NCBI GenBank assembly: GCA_011523655.1
Contig: WTGH01000068.1
Location: 1-64,000, forward strand
DNA from: Rhodospirillaceae bacterium
Lineage (GTDB): Bacteria; Pseudomonadota; Alphaproteobacteria; Bin65
Direction: 5' to 3'
Length of the DNA: 64,000 nt
The translations under genes and the position numbers were made by a program. The notes under the pieces are model-generated. The model had not been told where the DNA came from and searched no databases. It worked only from the letters and a program-made list of their open reading frames with translations. Positions 24,654 to 32,565 of this stretch are shown piece after piece (the first letter of the stretch is position 1; every line of letters starts with the position of its first letter).

Positions 24654-24815
24654 TCAGTCCGCTTTGCCGGCCGGCTTGCCTTTCTTGCGGCGGCGCAGAT
24701 TCGCCCGCAGGGCCGCGGCAAGCCGGGCCTCCCGATCCTCGGCTGCGCTGGACTTTGCTTTCGGCGGCGCCGGGCCGTCCTTGCGCGGCGTTTGTTGGTC
24801 TTTGCGGTCGGTCAT
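24654..24815 (-). CDS. conserved small basic protein upstream of murA
   Basis: A 53-residue lysine/arginine-rich peptide: MTDRKDQQTPRKDG...AEDREARLAAALRANLRRRKKGKPAGKAD. The core EARLAAALRANLRRRK is a pattern I recall from short proteins found near murA in alphaproteobacteria. ATG at 24815 is preferred; ATG at 24836 would add MKRDDDR. It might bind nucleic acid, but this is only inferred from charge. The 160-bp gap to murA shows no other feature. Confidence 0.6.
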   Translation of the reverse strand: MTDRKDQQTPRKDGPAPPKAKSSAAEDREARLAAALRANLRRRKKGKPAGKAD

Positions 24816-24859
24816 CCTGTCGTCGTCTCGCTTCATGCGTTTCCAACGGGATACGCGCG

Positions 24860-26173
24860 TCATTCGATCAGCTTCGGCAACCAGGTCGCAACGCCCGGCG
24901 CCAGCACGATCAACGCCAGGACGGCCAGCTCCAGCAGGACGAAGGGAACGGCTGCGGCATACACCTGCGTGAGGGTGACGCGCATGGGCGCCACCCCCTT
25001 CATCACGAACAGCAGGAGGCCGAACGGCGGGGTCAGGAGCGAAATCTCCATGACCAACAGGATCAGCACCATGAACCAGAGCATCTCGACGCCCTGCTGC
25101 AACGCCAGGGGAATGAAGAACGGCAGGGTGAGCAGCAGCATGCTGACCTGGTCCATGAAGGCGCCGAGAAACAGCAGGATCAGGAGCATCACGATCACGA
25201 TCATCAGCACGCCGAGGTCGAGGGCCTGCATCGTCGCGATCAGCCCCGTCGTCGCGCCCGAAACGGCGAGCACCTGCGAAAAGGTGAGCGACCCGGCGAT
25301 GATGAACAGGATCATGGTGGTGATCTTGGCGGTCTCCAGCGCCGCCTTGACCAGCTTCTGCCAGGACAGCGAGCGATAGGCGGCGCAGGCGACGGTCGAC
25401 GCCACGCAGCCGAGGGCGGCCGATTCCGTCGGAGACGCAATTCCGGTGAAGATGCTGCCGACGACCACCGCGAAGATCGACAGCAACGGCACTACCTGCA
25501 CGAGGAAGGGCCGCCACCGGGAGCCCGATATCTGCTCCGATGGGTCGTAGGGCGGCGCCAGGTGCGGGCTGATCGTGCTGCGCACGACGACATAGCCGAA
25601 GAACAGCATGGCCATCATGATGCCGGGAACGATTCCGGCGATCAGCAGCGCCGCGATCGGCTGTTCGGCCAGGCTCGCCAGCAGAACGGCCAGCGCCGAC
25701 GGCGGTATCAGCATGGCGATGCCGCCGGTCGCCATGATCGGCCCCATCGCGAATTTCGGCGCGTAGCCCCGCTCCACCATCTGCGGGAGCAGGACATTGC
25801 CGAGCAGCGCCGTGTTGGCGATCGTCGATCCGGACAGCGTCGAGAACAGGGTGCCGCCGAAAATCGTGACGATCGACAGCCGTCCGGGCACCCGCGCGAT
25901 CAGCCGGTCGACGGCGGTGATCGCCTTGAGCGCGACCCCGCTCTGAAACAGGATCTCGCCCATCAGGATGAACAGGGGAATCGGCGTCAGCGAAAACCGC
26001 CCGATCGCCTGCATGCATTCGGCCGCGAAGGTGGAGAGGCTCATCGAGCCGCCGAGGAAGGCGAAGGCGCCGACGATATTCGCGAGCAGGAAGGCAAAGG
26101 CGACGGGCAATCCGAGGGCCATGGCCCCGCACACCAGGCCCAGCATCAATGCCAGTGCCTCGGGCCACGCCAT
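24860..26173 (-). CDS. TRAP transporter large permease (DctM)
   Basis: A 437-residue, very hydrophobic protein with about 12 membrane helices. The DctM signature appears as FGGTLFSTLSGSTIANTALLGNVLLPQM and ...PPSALAVLLASLAEQPIAALL. It forms the ion-driven (Na+ or H+) substrate channel in the inner membrane. It follows dctQ by 3 bp and ends the dctP-CoA-transferase-dctQ-dctM operon. Confidence 0.95.
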   Translation of the reverse strand: MAWPEALALMLGLVCGAMALGLPVAFAFLLANIVGAFAFLGGSMSLSTFAAECMQAIGRFSLTPIPLFILMGEILFQSGVALKAITAVDRLIARVPGRLSIVTIFGGTLFSTLSGSTIANTALLGNVLLPQMVERGYAPKFAMGPIMATGGIAMLIPPSALAVLLASLAEQPIAALLIAGIVPGIMMAMLFFGYVVVRSTISPHLAPPYDPSEQISGSRWRPFLVQVVPLLSIFAVVVGSIFTGIASPTESAALGCVASTVACAAYRSLSWQKLVKAALETAKITTMILFIIAGSLTFSQVLAVSGATTGLIATMQALDLGVLMIVIVMLLILLFLGAFMDQVSMLLLTLPFFIPLALQQGVEMLWFMVLILLVMEISLLTPPFGLLLFVMKGVAPMRVTLTQVYAAAVPFVLLELAVLALIVLAPGVATWLPKLIE

Positions 26174-26176
26174 CGC

Positions 26177-26722
26177 TCACATCCCGCTTGTCAGGTCGCG
26201 GTCTTCGTCGCGCGCTGCGCCGGGTCGGCAGGCGCGGGCGAACCTGGACGCGAACTCGACCGTGAGCAGCAGCATCGACAGGGCGAAGACGCTCAGCAGC
26301 GGCCAGTTGGGAATGGTGATCGTCTTGAACTGCATATGGCCGAATTCGTAGGCTTCGAGCGTGCCGACGCATCCGAAATACAGGAGCACCGCGCAGACCC
26401 CGCCGCCCAGCAGGTCGACGAACTGCTCCAGATTCCGCGACGCCCGATCCGGCAGGCCGTCGACGACGATGTCGATCCGGACATGCGCCCCCAGGCGCAG
26501 CGCCCAGGGCGCGGCAAGAAACGTTCCGGCATAGAGCGCGTATTCGGCCACCTCGTTGAGCCAGGGCAGGTTGCCGACGCGGAATGCCCGGAGGCCGACG
26601 TCGAGGGTAATCAGGACCGCCATGGCGCAGATCGACGCCGCAACCAGATAGCCGATGCCGGTGAGCAAGCGGCCGTAACCCTTGCCGACAACCGCCTTCG
26701 CCTGCCGAATCGGTACAGTCAT
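26177..26722 (-). CDS. TRAP transporter small permease (DctQ)
   Basis: A 181-residue protein with four predicted membrane helices (GYLVAASICAMAVLITLDVGLRAF, YALYAGTFLAAPWALR, LGGGVCAVLLYFGCVGTLEAY, LLSVFALSMLLLTVEFASRF) and the DctQ NLPWLNEVAEY-type loop. It partners DctM to form the membrane part of the transporter. It ends 3 bp before dctM. Confidence 0.92.
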   Translation of the reverse strand: MTVPIRQAKAVVGKGYGRLLTGIGYLVAASICAMAVLITLDVGLRAFRVGNLPWLNEVAEYALYAGTFLAAPWALRLGAHVRIDIVVDGLPDRASRNLEQFVDLLGGGVCAVLLYFGCVGTLEAYEFGHMQFKTITIPNWPLLSVFALSMLLLTVEFASRFARACRPGAARDEDRDLTSGM

Positions 26723-26810
26723 GGTGGGCGGACGCTAGCCTAAGGCTGCGTATCGGCGCAAGAAAACCGCCCGGACCCGCGGACCGGGCCGATGCTCCGC
26801 GCGGCGCCGA

Positions 26811-28013
26811 TCATGTCCGGTCCGGTTTCCGACCGGCCAGGACACCGCTTTCGCCCAACCGCGCGATTTCCGTTTCGGAATATCCGATTTCCTCGAGGAT
26901 CGCGGCGTTGTCGCCGCCGAGATAGGGCGCAAGCGCGCGTATCTCCGCGGGTGTGCGGTCGAAGCGCGCCGCCGGCCGGGGCTGCCGCACCTCTCCGAGC
27001 GTTGTGTCCCTGTGGATCTCGATGACTTCGTTCGCCTTGACCTGTTCGTCTTCCAGCAATTGCCACCGGGTCAGGACCGGCGCGCAGGGGACCTCCGCGC
27101 GGTCGAGCCGCTCGAGGATTTCCCGCGTCGGCCATTTCCGGATTTCGGCGCTCACGATTTCCCGCCGCTCGGCCCCGTGGACGGCGCGCGACGCCGCGGT
27201 CCTGAACCGCTCGTCTTCGAGCAGGTCCGCGCGGTCGAGCGCCGCGCACATGCCGGACCATTCGGCATCCGACAAGGCGCCCGCGGTGATGTATCCGTCC
27301 TCGGTCCTGAAGATGAGGTCGAGGCCCATCTGGCCTCTCGCCGGGTCGAGTTCCTTGCCGACGAAGGACAGGCTGGAGATGCCCTCGGGCCAGAGATAGG
27401 CGATCATCGTATCCAGCATGGCGATGCGGATATGCTGCCCCACGCCGGTGCGTTCCCGGGCGAACAGGGCGGCCGTTATCGCCTGAGCCGCGGTGACCGC
27501 CGTCGTCTTGTCCGGCACGATCGTGCGCACCATGCGGGGCTGGCCGGTCGCATAATCCGTCTGGATGTCCGCCAGTCCGCACAATGCCTGGATGACCGGG
27601 TCGTAGACCCGCTGATGGGCGTAGGGCCCGCTTTCGCCGAAGCCGCTGATCGAGACGTAGATCACGTCGGGCCGGATGGCGCGGACGACATCCTCGCCCA
27701 GGCCCATCCGCGCGATCGCCCCGGGGCGGAAGTTCTGGACGAAGACGTCGGCGGTCGCGACCAGCTTCTTGAGGATGGCGATCCCGTCGGGCGTCTTGAT
27801 ATCGAGAGCGAGGCCGCGCTTGTTCCGGTTGCAGGACAGGAAGGTGGCCGCCATCCCGTTGTTGATGCTGCCGAAGTTGCGCATGAGATCGCCGCGTGGC
27901 GACTCGATCTTGATGACCTCGGCGCCCTGGTCCGCGAGCATCATGGTCGCGACCGGCCCCGCGACCATGGTCGTCAGATCGAGGACGCGCACGTTTTCCA
28001 AGGGTCCCGCCAT
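26811..28013 (-). CDS. CaiB/BaiF family CoA-transferase
   Basis: A 400-residue class III CoA-transferase. Typical blocks are VRVLDLTTMVAGPVATMMLADQGAEVIKIESPRGDLMR, LSCNRNKRGLALDIKTPDG, VFVQNFRPGAIARMGLG and GVGQHIRIAMLDTMIAYLW. The conserved catalytic Asp follows near residue 170. It moves CoA between organic acids. Its position inside a TRAP operon suggests it activates the carboxylic acid imported by this transporter. The substrate is unknown. Confidence 0.92.
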   Translation of the reverse strand: MAGPLENVRVLDLTTMVAGPVATMMLADQGAEVIKIESPRGDLMRNFGSINNGMAATFLSCNRNKRGLALDIKTPDGIAILKKLVATADVFVQNFRPGAIARMGLGEDVVRAIRPDVIYVSISGFGESGPYAHQRVYDPVIQALCGLADIQTDYATGQPRMVRTIVPDKTTAVTAAQAITAALFARERTGVGQHIRIAMLDTMIAYLWPEGISSLSFVGKELDPARGQMGLDLIFRTEDGYITAGALSDAEWSGMCAALDRADLLEDERFRTAASRAVHGAERREIVSAEIRKWPTREILERLDRAEVPCAPVLTRWQLLEDEQVKANEVIEIHRDTTLGEVRQPRPAARFDRTPAEIRALAPYLGGDNAAILEEIGYSETEIARLGESGVLAGRKPDRT

Positions 28014-28193
28014 GTTACGCTGTCATCCTGCTACGGTATGCGCCGCTTTATCTTTCGCTCGATCGAATGCGGCGCGTGTTGCCGATCGATGGCCGAACGA
28101 ATCGTCCGGCCGAAGCGCCCGACATGCGCCGGGGCCGGCCGTTCCTTCCGGACAAAAGCGGCGAAAACCGACGCGGCCGGGCCAGCCAGCCGC

Positions 28194-28211
28194 GACCGCC
28201 GGGCGGCGGTC
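28194..28211 (-). other. intercistronic stem-loop between dctP and CoA-transferase
   Basis: GACCGCC-GGGC-GGCGGTC forms a perfect 7-bp stem 18 bp after the dctP stop. There is no T-run on the minus strand, so it may act as an mRNA-stabilising element that favours dctP over the downstream genes. The rest of the 216-bp gap (28014-28229) shows nothing else. Confidence 0.4.
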
Positions 28212-28229
28212 ACGGCCTGGCCGGGTCGG

Positions 28230-29210
28230 TCACTTGGCGAGCAGCTTTCTCAGGGCGGGCCCGTGTTCCGGGCTGCGCTTGGCGATACCGGCCCACGCGG
28301 TCTGCTTGGCTGTGGTCAGCCACTTCTCGCGGTCTGCGCCCTTGAACTCGATCACCTTTACGCCCTTGTCGGCCATCTTCTTCCAGGCAGCGGCGTCGCC
28401 CGCGCGCTGCTCCTGCGCGTTCGTGGTCTCAAACTCGACGATGAGATCGTTCAGCAGCTTCTGCTGCTTGCCGGAAAGCGATTTCCAGGTCTTGAGGTTG
28501 ACCAGAACGTGCATGGCCGGGGTGTAGAAGCTGGGATCGACCCGGTATTTCGTGACCTTGTACCAGTCGGGCAGGAACCCCTGGGCAGGCCAGGCGAAGC
28601 CGTCGATCGTCCCGTTCTCCATGTAGGTGTAGATCTCCGCCAGGTTCGATCGCTGGGCCGTGGCCCCGAGCGCGGTGATGAAATCGCGGTGATGGGGCGC
28701 GATCCGGAGATGCAGGCCTTTCAGCTGCGGACTCTTGATCGGATTTTTCAGGTAGACGTGAAAGACCGTGTTGAACGTCCGGCCGAGATAGTAGATGCCC
28801 TTGGCCATGTGCACCTTGTTGACATAATCGAAGGCGCCGTTCTTGCGCTGTTCCTGGATCGGGATCTCGGCCAGCTGGAGCGCCTGCGCCTCGGGCACCA
28901 CGCTCGCATAGTACGGGCCCGTGATCGTGATGATGTCGAACGCGCCCTGCTGGACCTTCGCGCCGAGCGTGAAGGGGCTGCCGATCGCCGGCGCGCCGCC
29001 CTTGTAGTCGATCTTCAGCACGCCCTTGCCCTTTTCGTTGAGGGCTTTGACGAACCGCTCGAACTTGACCGAGAAGATATGTCCGGTCGGGAAAGAGCTG
29101 GCGCCGCTCAGCACGCGTTCGGCGGCCATTGAGCCGGACGCCGCCGCCAGACTCCCTATCGCGGCCCCTATCGCAGTAAGGGCGACGCAAGTCAGTTTGG
29201 TGAATTTCAT
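28230..29210 (-). CDS. TRAP transporter substrate-binding protein (DctP family)
   Basis: About 326 residues. A clear signal peptide (MKFTKLTCVALTAIGAAIGSLAAASGSMAAE) supports ATG at 29210, preceded by GGAGG; the track start at 29273 is too far upstream. The periplasmic domain shows DctP features (FSVKFERFVKALNEKGKGVLKIDYKGGAPAIGSP, then LKGLHLRIAPHHRDFITALGATAQRSNLAEIYTYMENGTIDGFAWP). The Arg in LHLRIAP is at the position that normally binds the substrate carboxylate, so an organic acid ligand is likely. It is divergent from the LysR gene. Confidence 0.92.
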   Translation of the reverse strand: MKFTKLTCVALTAIGAAIGSLAAASGSMAAERVLSGASSFPTGHIFSVKFERFVKALNEKGKGVLKIDYKGGAPAIGSPFTLGAKVQQGAFDIITITGPYYASVVPEAQALQLAEIPIQEQRKNGAFDYVNKVHMAKGIYYLGRTFNTVFHVYLKNPIKSPQLKGLHLRIAPHHRDFITALGATAQRSNLAEIYTYMENGTIDGFAWPAQGFLPDWYKVTKYRVDPSFYTPAMHVLVNLKTWKSLSGKQQKLLNDLIVEFETTNAQEQRAGDAAAWKKMADKGVKVIEFKGADREKWLTTAKQTAWAGIAKRSPEHGPALRKLLAK

Positions 29211-29451
29211 GATTTCCTCCCGGTTTGCTCGTGCGGATATCGTCGACGCGCCGATCGGCGGCATTTCTCTCAAGCGTCCGCTGAACCGGGACCTTCGCCG
29301 ACACCGGCCATCGGCCCAACGCCCGGACCGCTCTTCTCCCGAGCGGCCATCGGCCGGCCTCGCATTCGGGCCTCCGATCGATGACCTGCCGCGGAGAGAG
29401 CGCTGTGCAGGGACGGTGCTGCAGAAAGGATAATCTGCCGCCGCACTGTAA

Positions 29452-29492
29452 AATATTGCATAATTTCGTTTAAGCGATATTCATGCATGAAT
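29452..29492. promoter_or_regulatory. inverted repeats in the dctP/lysR divergent region
   Basis: AATATTGC (29452-29459) and GCGATATT (29474-29481) form an imperfect inverted repeat with a 14-bp spacer. Next to it ATTCATGCATGAAT (29479-29492) is a perfect 14-bp palindrome. T-N11-A patterns typical of LysR boxes are within the first. They lie 19-59 bp before the regulator ATG at 29511 and are good candidates for autoregulatory and activator sites. The remainder of 29211-29451 shows no further element. Confidence 0.5.
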
Positions 29493-29510
29493 GGCTGTGG
29501 CGACCATCGG

Positions 29511-30416
29511 ATGACCGATTGGGACGATTACCGGTATTTCCTGGCCGTTGCCGAAGAGGGCAGCCTGTCGGCGGCGGCAAACCGGTTGCGCGCCAGCCAG
29601 CCGACGGTCGGCAGGCGCATCGCATCCCTGGAGGACCGGCTGGAGGTCCGCCTGTTCGAGCGTCATCCGCGGGGTTATTCCCCCACGCCCGCAGGCGAGG
29701 CGATCCTCGATATCGCCCGGCGCCTGGACTCGAACGTCCGGGACATCGGCCTGCGGATCAAGGGCCAGGACACCGAATTCGTCGGCACCGTTTCCATTTC
29801 GACCCCGGAAAGCATGGCCATCTACTGGCTCATTCCGCGGCTGTCCCGGTTGAGGCGCCTGCACCCCGGAATCCGCATCGAAGTTCACTTGGCCGCGGCG
29901 ATCGCCGATATCGCCAGGGGCGAGGCCGATCTGGCGCTGCGCTTCGACCGGCCGGGCGACGACGATGTTCTTCTCGCGCGCAAGGTCGGTCGGGCAAGGT
30001 TCGGCCTGTATGCCGCGGCCCGATATCTGCAGCGCCACGGGACGCCGCTCGCGCTGGAGGATTTGCACCGCCACGCCGTCATCGGGCCGGCCGGCCGGCT
30101 GGCCGATACGCGGATCCCTGAGTGGCTGGGCGACGCCGCGAATTCCGAGGCGCTGGCCTGCAACAGCATGCTGGGTGTCGCGGCGGCAGTCGAGGCCGGC
30201 CTCGGAATCGGTATTTTGCCCCACTACATGGCTTCGCCCGAACGGAAACTGCAGCGATTGCCGCCAGGCATTTTCGAGGCGGTTCTCGACGTGTGGCTGC
30301 TGGTTCATCCTCACACCCACGGCGCGGCGAAGATGCAGGCGGTCATCGACTTTCTGGTTCGGGAACTCTCGGCCGACCCGATCCTGTCGGTCTCCGGCGA
30401 CGCCGACCGGATGTGA
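29511..30416 (+). CDS. LysR family transcriptional regulator
   Basis: About 301 residues. The N-terminal helix-turn-helix is YFLAVAEEGSLSAAANRLRASQPTVGRRIASLEDRLEVRLFERHPRG, followed by a linker helix and a periplasmic-binding-protein-like effector domain (GTVSISTPESMAIYWLIPRLSRLRRLHPGIRIEVHL). The preferred start is ATG at 29511; the track's 29487 start lies inside a palindrome. It is divergent from the TRAP operon and presumably regulates it in response to the imported compound. Confidence 0.9.
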   Translation: MTDWDDYRYFLAVAEEGSLSAAANRLRASQPTVGRRIASLEDRLEVRLFERHPRGYSPTPAGEAILDIARRLDSNVRDIGLRIKGQDTEFVGTVSISTPESMAIYWLIPRLSRLRRLHPGIRIEVHLAAAIADIARGEADLALRFDRPGDDDVLLARKVGRARFGLYAAARYLQRHGTPLALEDLHRHAVIGPAGRLADTRIPEWLGDAANSEALACNSMLGVAAAVEAGLGIGILPHYMASPERKLQRLPPGIFEAVLDVWLLVHPHTHGAAKMQAVIDFLVRELSADPILSVSGDADRM

Positions 30417-30602
30417 ACCGGCCCTCGACGCAATCAGGGCGGCCGAACCCGCCCCGGAAGCGCCGCCGCTTCACTTCGCCCGGCCGGCGGCGCCCTGCCC
30501 GGCATTGACGCCTGCCGGGGCCGTTTGCATATTCCGCCCGCCTTTCGCGCGGCCTGTCCGGACCGTTCCGGCGGCCGTCCGATATTCGCCCGATAGATGG
30601 CG

Positions 30603-30677
30603 CGCCGCGGTAGCTCAGGGGTAGAGCACACCCTTGGTAAGGGTGGGGCCGGGAGTTCAAATCTCCCCCGCGGCACC
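30603..30677 (+). tRNA. tRNA-Thr (GGT)
   Basis: Acceptor GCCGCGG pairs with CCGCGGC, D-arm AGCTCAGGGGTAGAGC, anticodon stem-loop CACCC-TTGGTAA-GGGTG (anticodon GGT), T-arm with GAGTTCAAATCTC, discriminator A and encoded CCA. Confidence 0.97.
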
Positions 30678-30721
30678 AGCCCCCTGCAATGCAATCCCGG
30701 AATGGGCGCCGGCCCGAAGCG

Positions 30722-31390
30722 TCAGTCGCCGCCGCCTGCCGGATTGGTGCGGGGCGCGCCGGATGCCGTCTGCGCTGCGCCGGCCGGGTCGTCTTCGCTT
30801 TGCGCCTGCGCCTGCATCCGCTTGAAGCGCTTCTGGCCGCTGCGGTGCACGAAGAACAGGATGCAGCAGACGATCGCGAAAACGGCGAGCATGACGTAGC
30901 CGAAATTCTCGCTGATATCGCCCAGCAGCTCCTCGAACGCCTTGGCGAGGATGTAGCCGCCCCAGGCGAAACTGTTGGCCCAGATGAAGGCGGCGATGAA
31001 GTTGAACACCGCGAAGCGGAGCCAGGGATAGCCGTTCATGCCGAGCGCCGGCGAGGCGACGTTGCGCACGCCGTAGATGAAGCGGAAACTGAGGATGAAC
31101 AGCACGTCGTATTTCTCGACCATATCCATGGCCACGGCGACGCCGGCTTTCAGCTTGGGCAGGCGCACCAGCAGTTTCGCGCCGAAAAAGCGGCCGAGCG
31201 CGAACCAGCACTGGTCGCCGCAGAAGCTGCCCAGCCACGCCGCGAGAATCAGGATGTAGATGTTGAGATCGCCCTTGAACGCCGCGGCCCCGGCGAAGAT
31301 CACGAAACTCTCGCCCTCGATGAACGCCCAGCCGAAGGTGATGGCGTAGAAGAGGTTCTGATATTCGCGGATCAGTTCGGCGACGTCCAA
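30722..31390 (-). CDS. DedA family membrane protein
   Basis: About 222 residues. The DedA core is visible: GWAFIEGESFVIFAGAAAFKGDLNIYILILAAWLGSFCGDQCWFALGRFFGAKLLVRLPK (acidic E-x-E, then the G-D-x4-Y/F-x-x-G-R motif) and LFILSFRFIYGVRNVASPALGMNGYPWLRFAVFNFIAA (the R-x3-G/A-R-N-type motif). DedA proteins are phospholipid/undecaprenyl phosphate flippase candidates and help maintain proton motive force. The start is probably TTG at 31390 (LDVAELIREYQNLFY) with GGAAAGG upstream; the longer track ORF is less likely. Confidence 0.87.
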   Translation of the reverse strand: MDVAELIREYQNLFYAITFGWAFIEGESFVIFAGAAAFKGDLNIYILILAAWLGSFCGDQCWFALGRFFGAKLLVRLPKLKAGVAVAMDMVEKYDVLFILSFRFIYGVRNVASPALGMNGYPWLRFAVFNFIAAFIWANSFAWGGYILAKAFEELLGDISENFGYVMLAVFAIVCCILFFVHRSGQKRFKRMQAQAQSEDDPAGAAQTASGAPRTNPAGGGD

Positions 31391-31527
31391 CGCAGGACCT
31401 TTCCCTTCATGGTGCGCGGCGGGCGAATTCGGCTGCGCAGGTGGCGGTCGATGTCCTAAACACCGGATACGGGGGCATCGCAAGCCTCTGCGGCAGGGAC
31501 CGAACGAAGCAGAAGGATACCGGCGTC

Positions 31528-32397
31528 ATGGCCTATTCGACCCTTACCTATGAACGCGACGGCCGGGTTGCCAGAATAACCTTCGACCGTCCGGAGCGGC
31601 TGAACGCCATCGCCGCCGCCACGCCGGGCGACATCGAGGCCGCGGTCGCCGAGGCCAATGCCGACGACCGGGTCCATGTCGTCGTCCTGGCCGGCCGGGG
31701 CGCGGCCTTCTGCGCCGGCTACGACCTGAAGGATTTCGCCGAGGGCGCCAGCGCGGGGGTCCAGGAGCGCATGCCCTGGGACCCGATGAAGGACTACGCC
31801 CTGATGAAGGGCTACACCGAGAAGTTCATGAGCCTGTGGCGCTCCTACAAGCCCGTCGTCTGCAAGGTCCAGGGCTATGCCGTCGCCGGCGGCTCGGACA
31901 TCGCGCTGTGCTGCGATCTCGTCGTGATGGCGGAGGACGCGCGGATCGGCTATCCGCCGGCCCGGGTCTGGGGCTGCCCGACGACCGCCATGTGGGTCTA
32001 CCGCCTGGGTGCGGAAGGCGCCAAGCGCATGCTGCTGACCGGCGACCTGGTGAGCGGGACCGAGGCGAAGGCGATGGGCCTGGTGACCGACGCCGTGCCG
32101 GCGGAGCGGCTGGACGCGCGGGTCGAGGAACTGGCGCAGCGCATGGCCGGCGTGCCGAAGAACCAGCTGATGATGCAGAAGCTGACGATCAACCAGGCGA
32201 TGACCAACATGGGCCTGGAGACGACCCAGATGATCGCCACCGTCTTCGACGGCATCACCCGCCATTCGCCCGAGGGCATGGCCTTCAAGCGCCGGGCCGA
32301 GGAGGTCGGCTTCAAGCAGGCGGTGAAAGAGCGCGACAGCGGCGGCTATCTCGACGAACTCTGGCCGATCCGCACAGGCCCGGTGCAGTACGAATAG
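31528..32397 (+). CDS. enoyl-CoA hydratase/isomerase family protein
   Basis: A 289-residue crotonase. The oxyanion-hole segments are VVVLAGRGAAFCAGYDLKDF and KVQGYAVAGGSDIALCCDLVVMAEDARIGYPPARVWG. The family binds acyl-CoA thioesters for hydration, isomerisation or cleavage. The Glu pair of classical hydratases is not clearly present (GSDIALCCD, ARIGYPPARVWG), so the exact reaction is uncertain. The start is ATG at 31528. It is divergent from dedA, with a 137-bp gap, and no partner acyl-CoA genes are adjacent. Confidence 0.9.
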   Translation: MAYSTLTYERDGRVARITFDRPERLNAIAAATPGDIEAAVAEANADDRVHVVVLAGRGAAFCAGYDLKDFAEGASAGVQERMPWDPMKDYALMKGYTEKFMSLWRSYKPVVCKVQGYAVAGGSDIALCCDLVVMAEDARIGYPPARVWGCPTTAMWVYRLGAEGAKRMLLTGDLVSGTEAKAMGLVTDAVPAERLDARVEELAQRMAGVPKNQLMMQKLTINQAMTNMGLETTQMIATVFDGITRHSPEGMAFKRRAEEVGFKQAVKERDSGGYLDELWPIRTGPVQYE

Positions 32398-32456
32398 TCG
32401 GGGGCGGCGGTGCGCCGATGCGAGGGCACGGCTTCGATTTTTCGGCCGGTTACTTT

Positions 32457-32553
32457 TAATCGGTCATGGATAAATTTTCAATTGGTCACGCATTGACTTT
32501 CAATCGGTCATGGATAAATTTTCAATTGGTCGGGCAATGACTTTCAATCGGTC
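32457..32553. repeat. five iterons with exact 22-bp spacing upstream of AAA/DUF4143 gene
   Basis: The core (T/C)AAT(C/T)GGTC occurs at 32457, 32479, 32501, 32523 and 32545, always 22 bp apart (two helical turns), alternating CGGTC and TGGTC. Larger 44-bp units are nearly identical (32461-32504 and 32505-32548). The last copy ends 12 bp before the ATG at 32566. All sites face the same side of the helix, as expected for a cooperative operator. Confidence 0.9.
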
Positions 32554-32565
32554 GGAAAAAACGAC

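Noticed and set aside
24755-26743. 662-residue plus-strand ORF
   Set aside because: Shadow of the dctM/dctQ genes; extreme His/Gln/Arg content.
32457-32553. CRISPR array
   Set aside because: Repeats are 9-bp cores at 22-bp spacing with no spacer-like variable segments and no cas genes; they fit an operator array instead.
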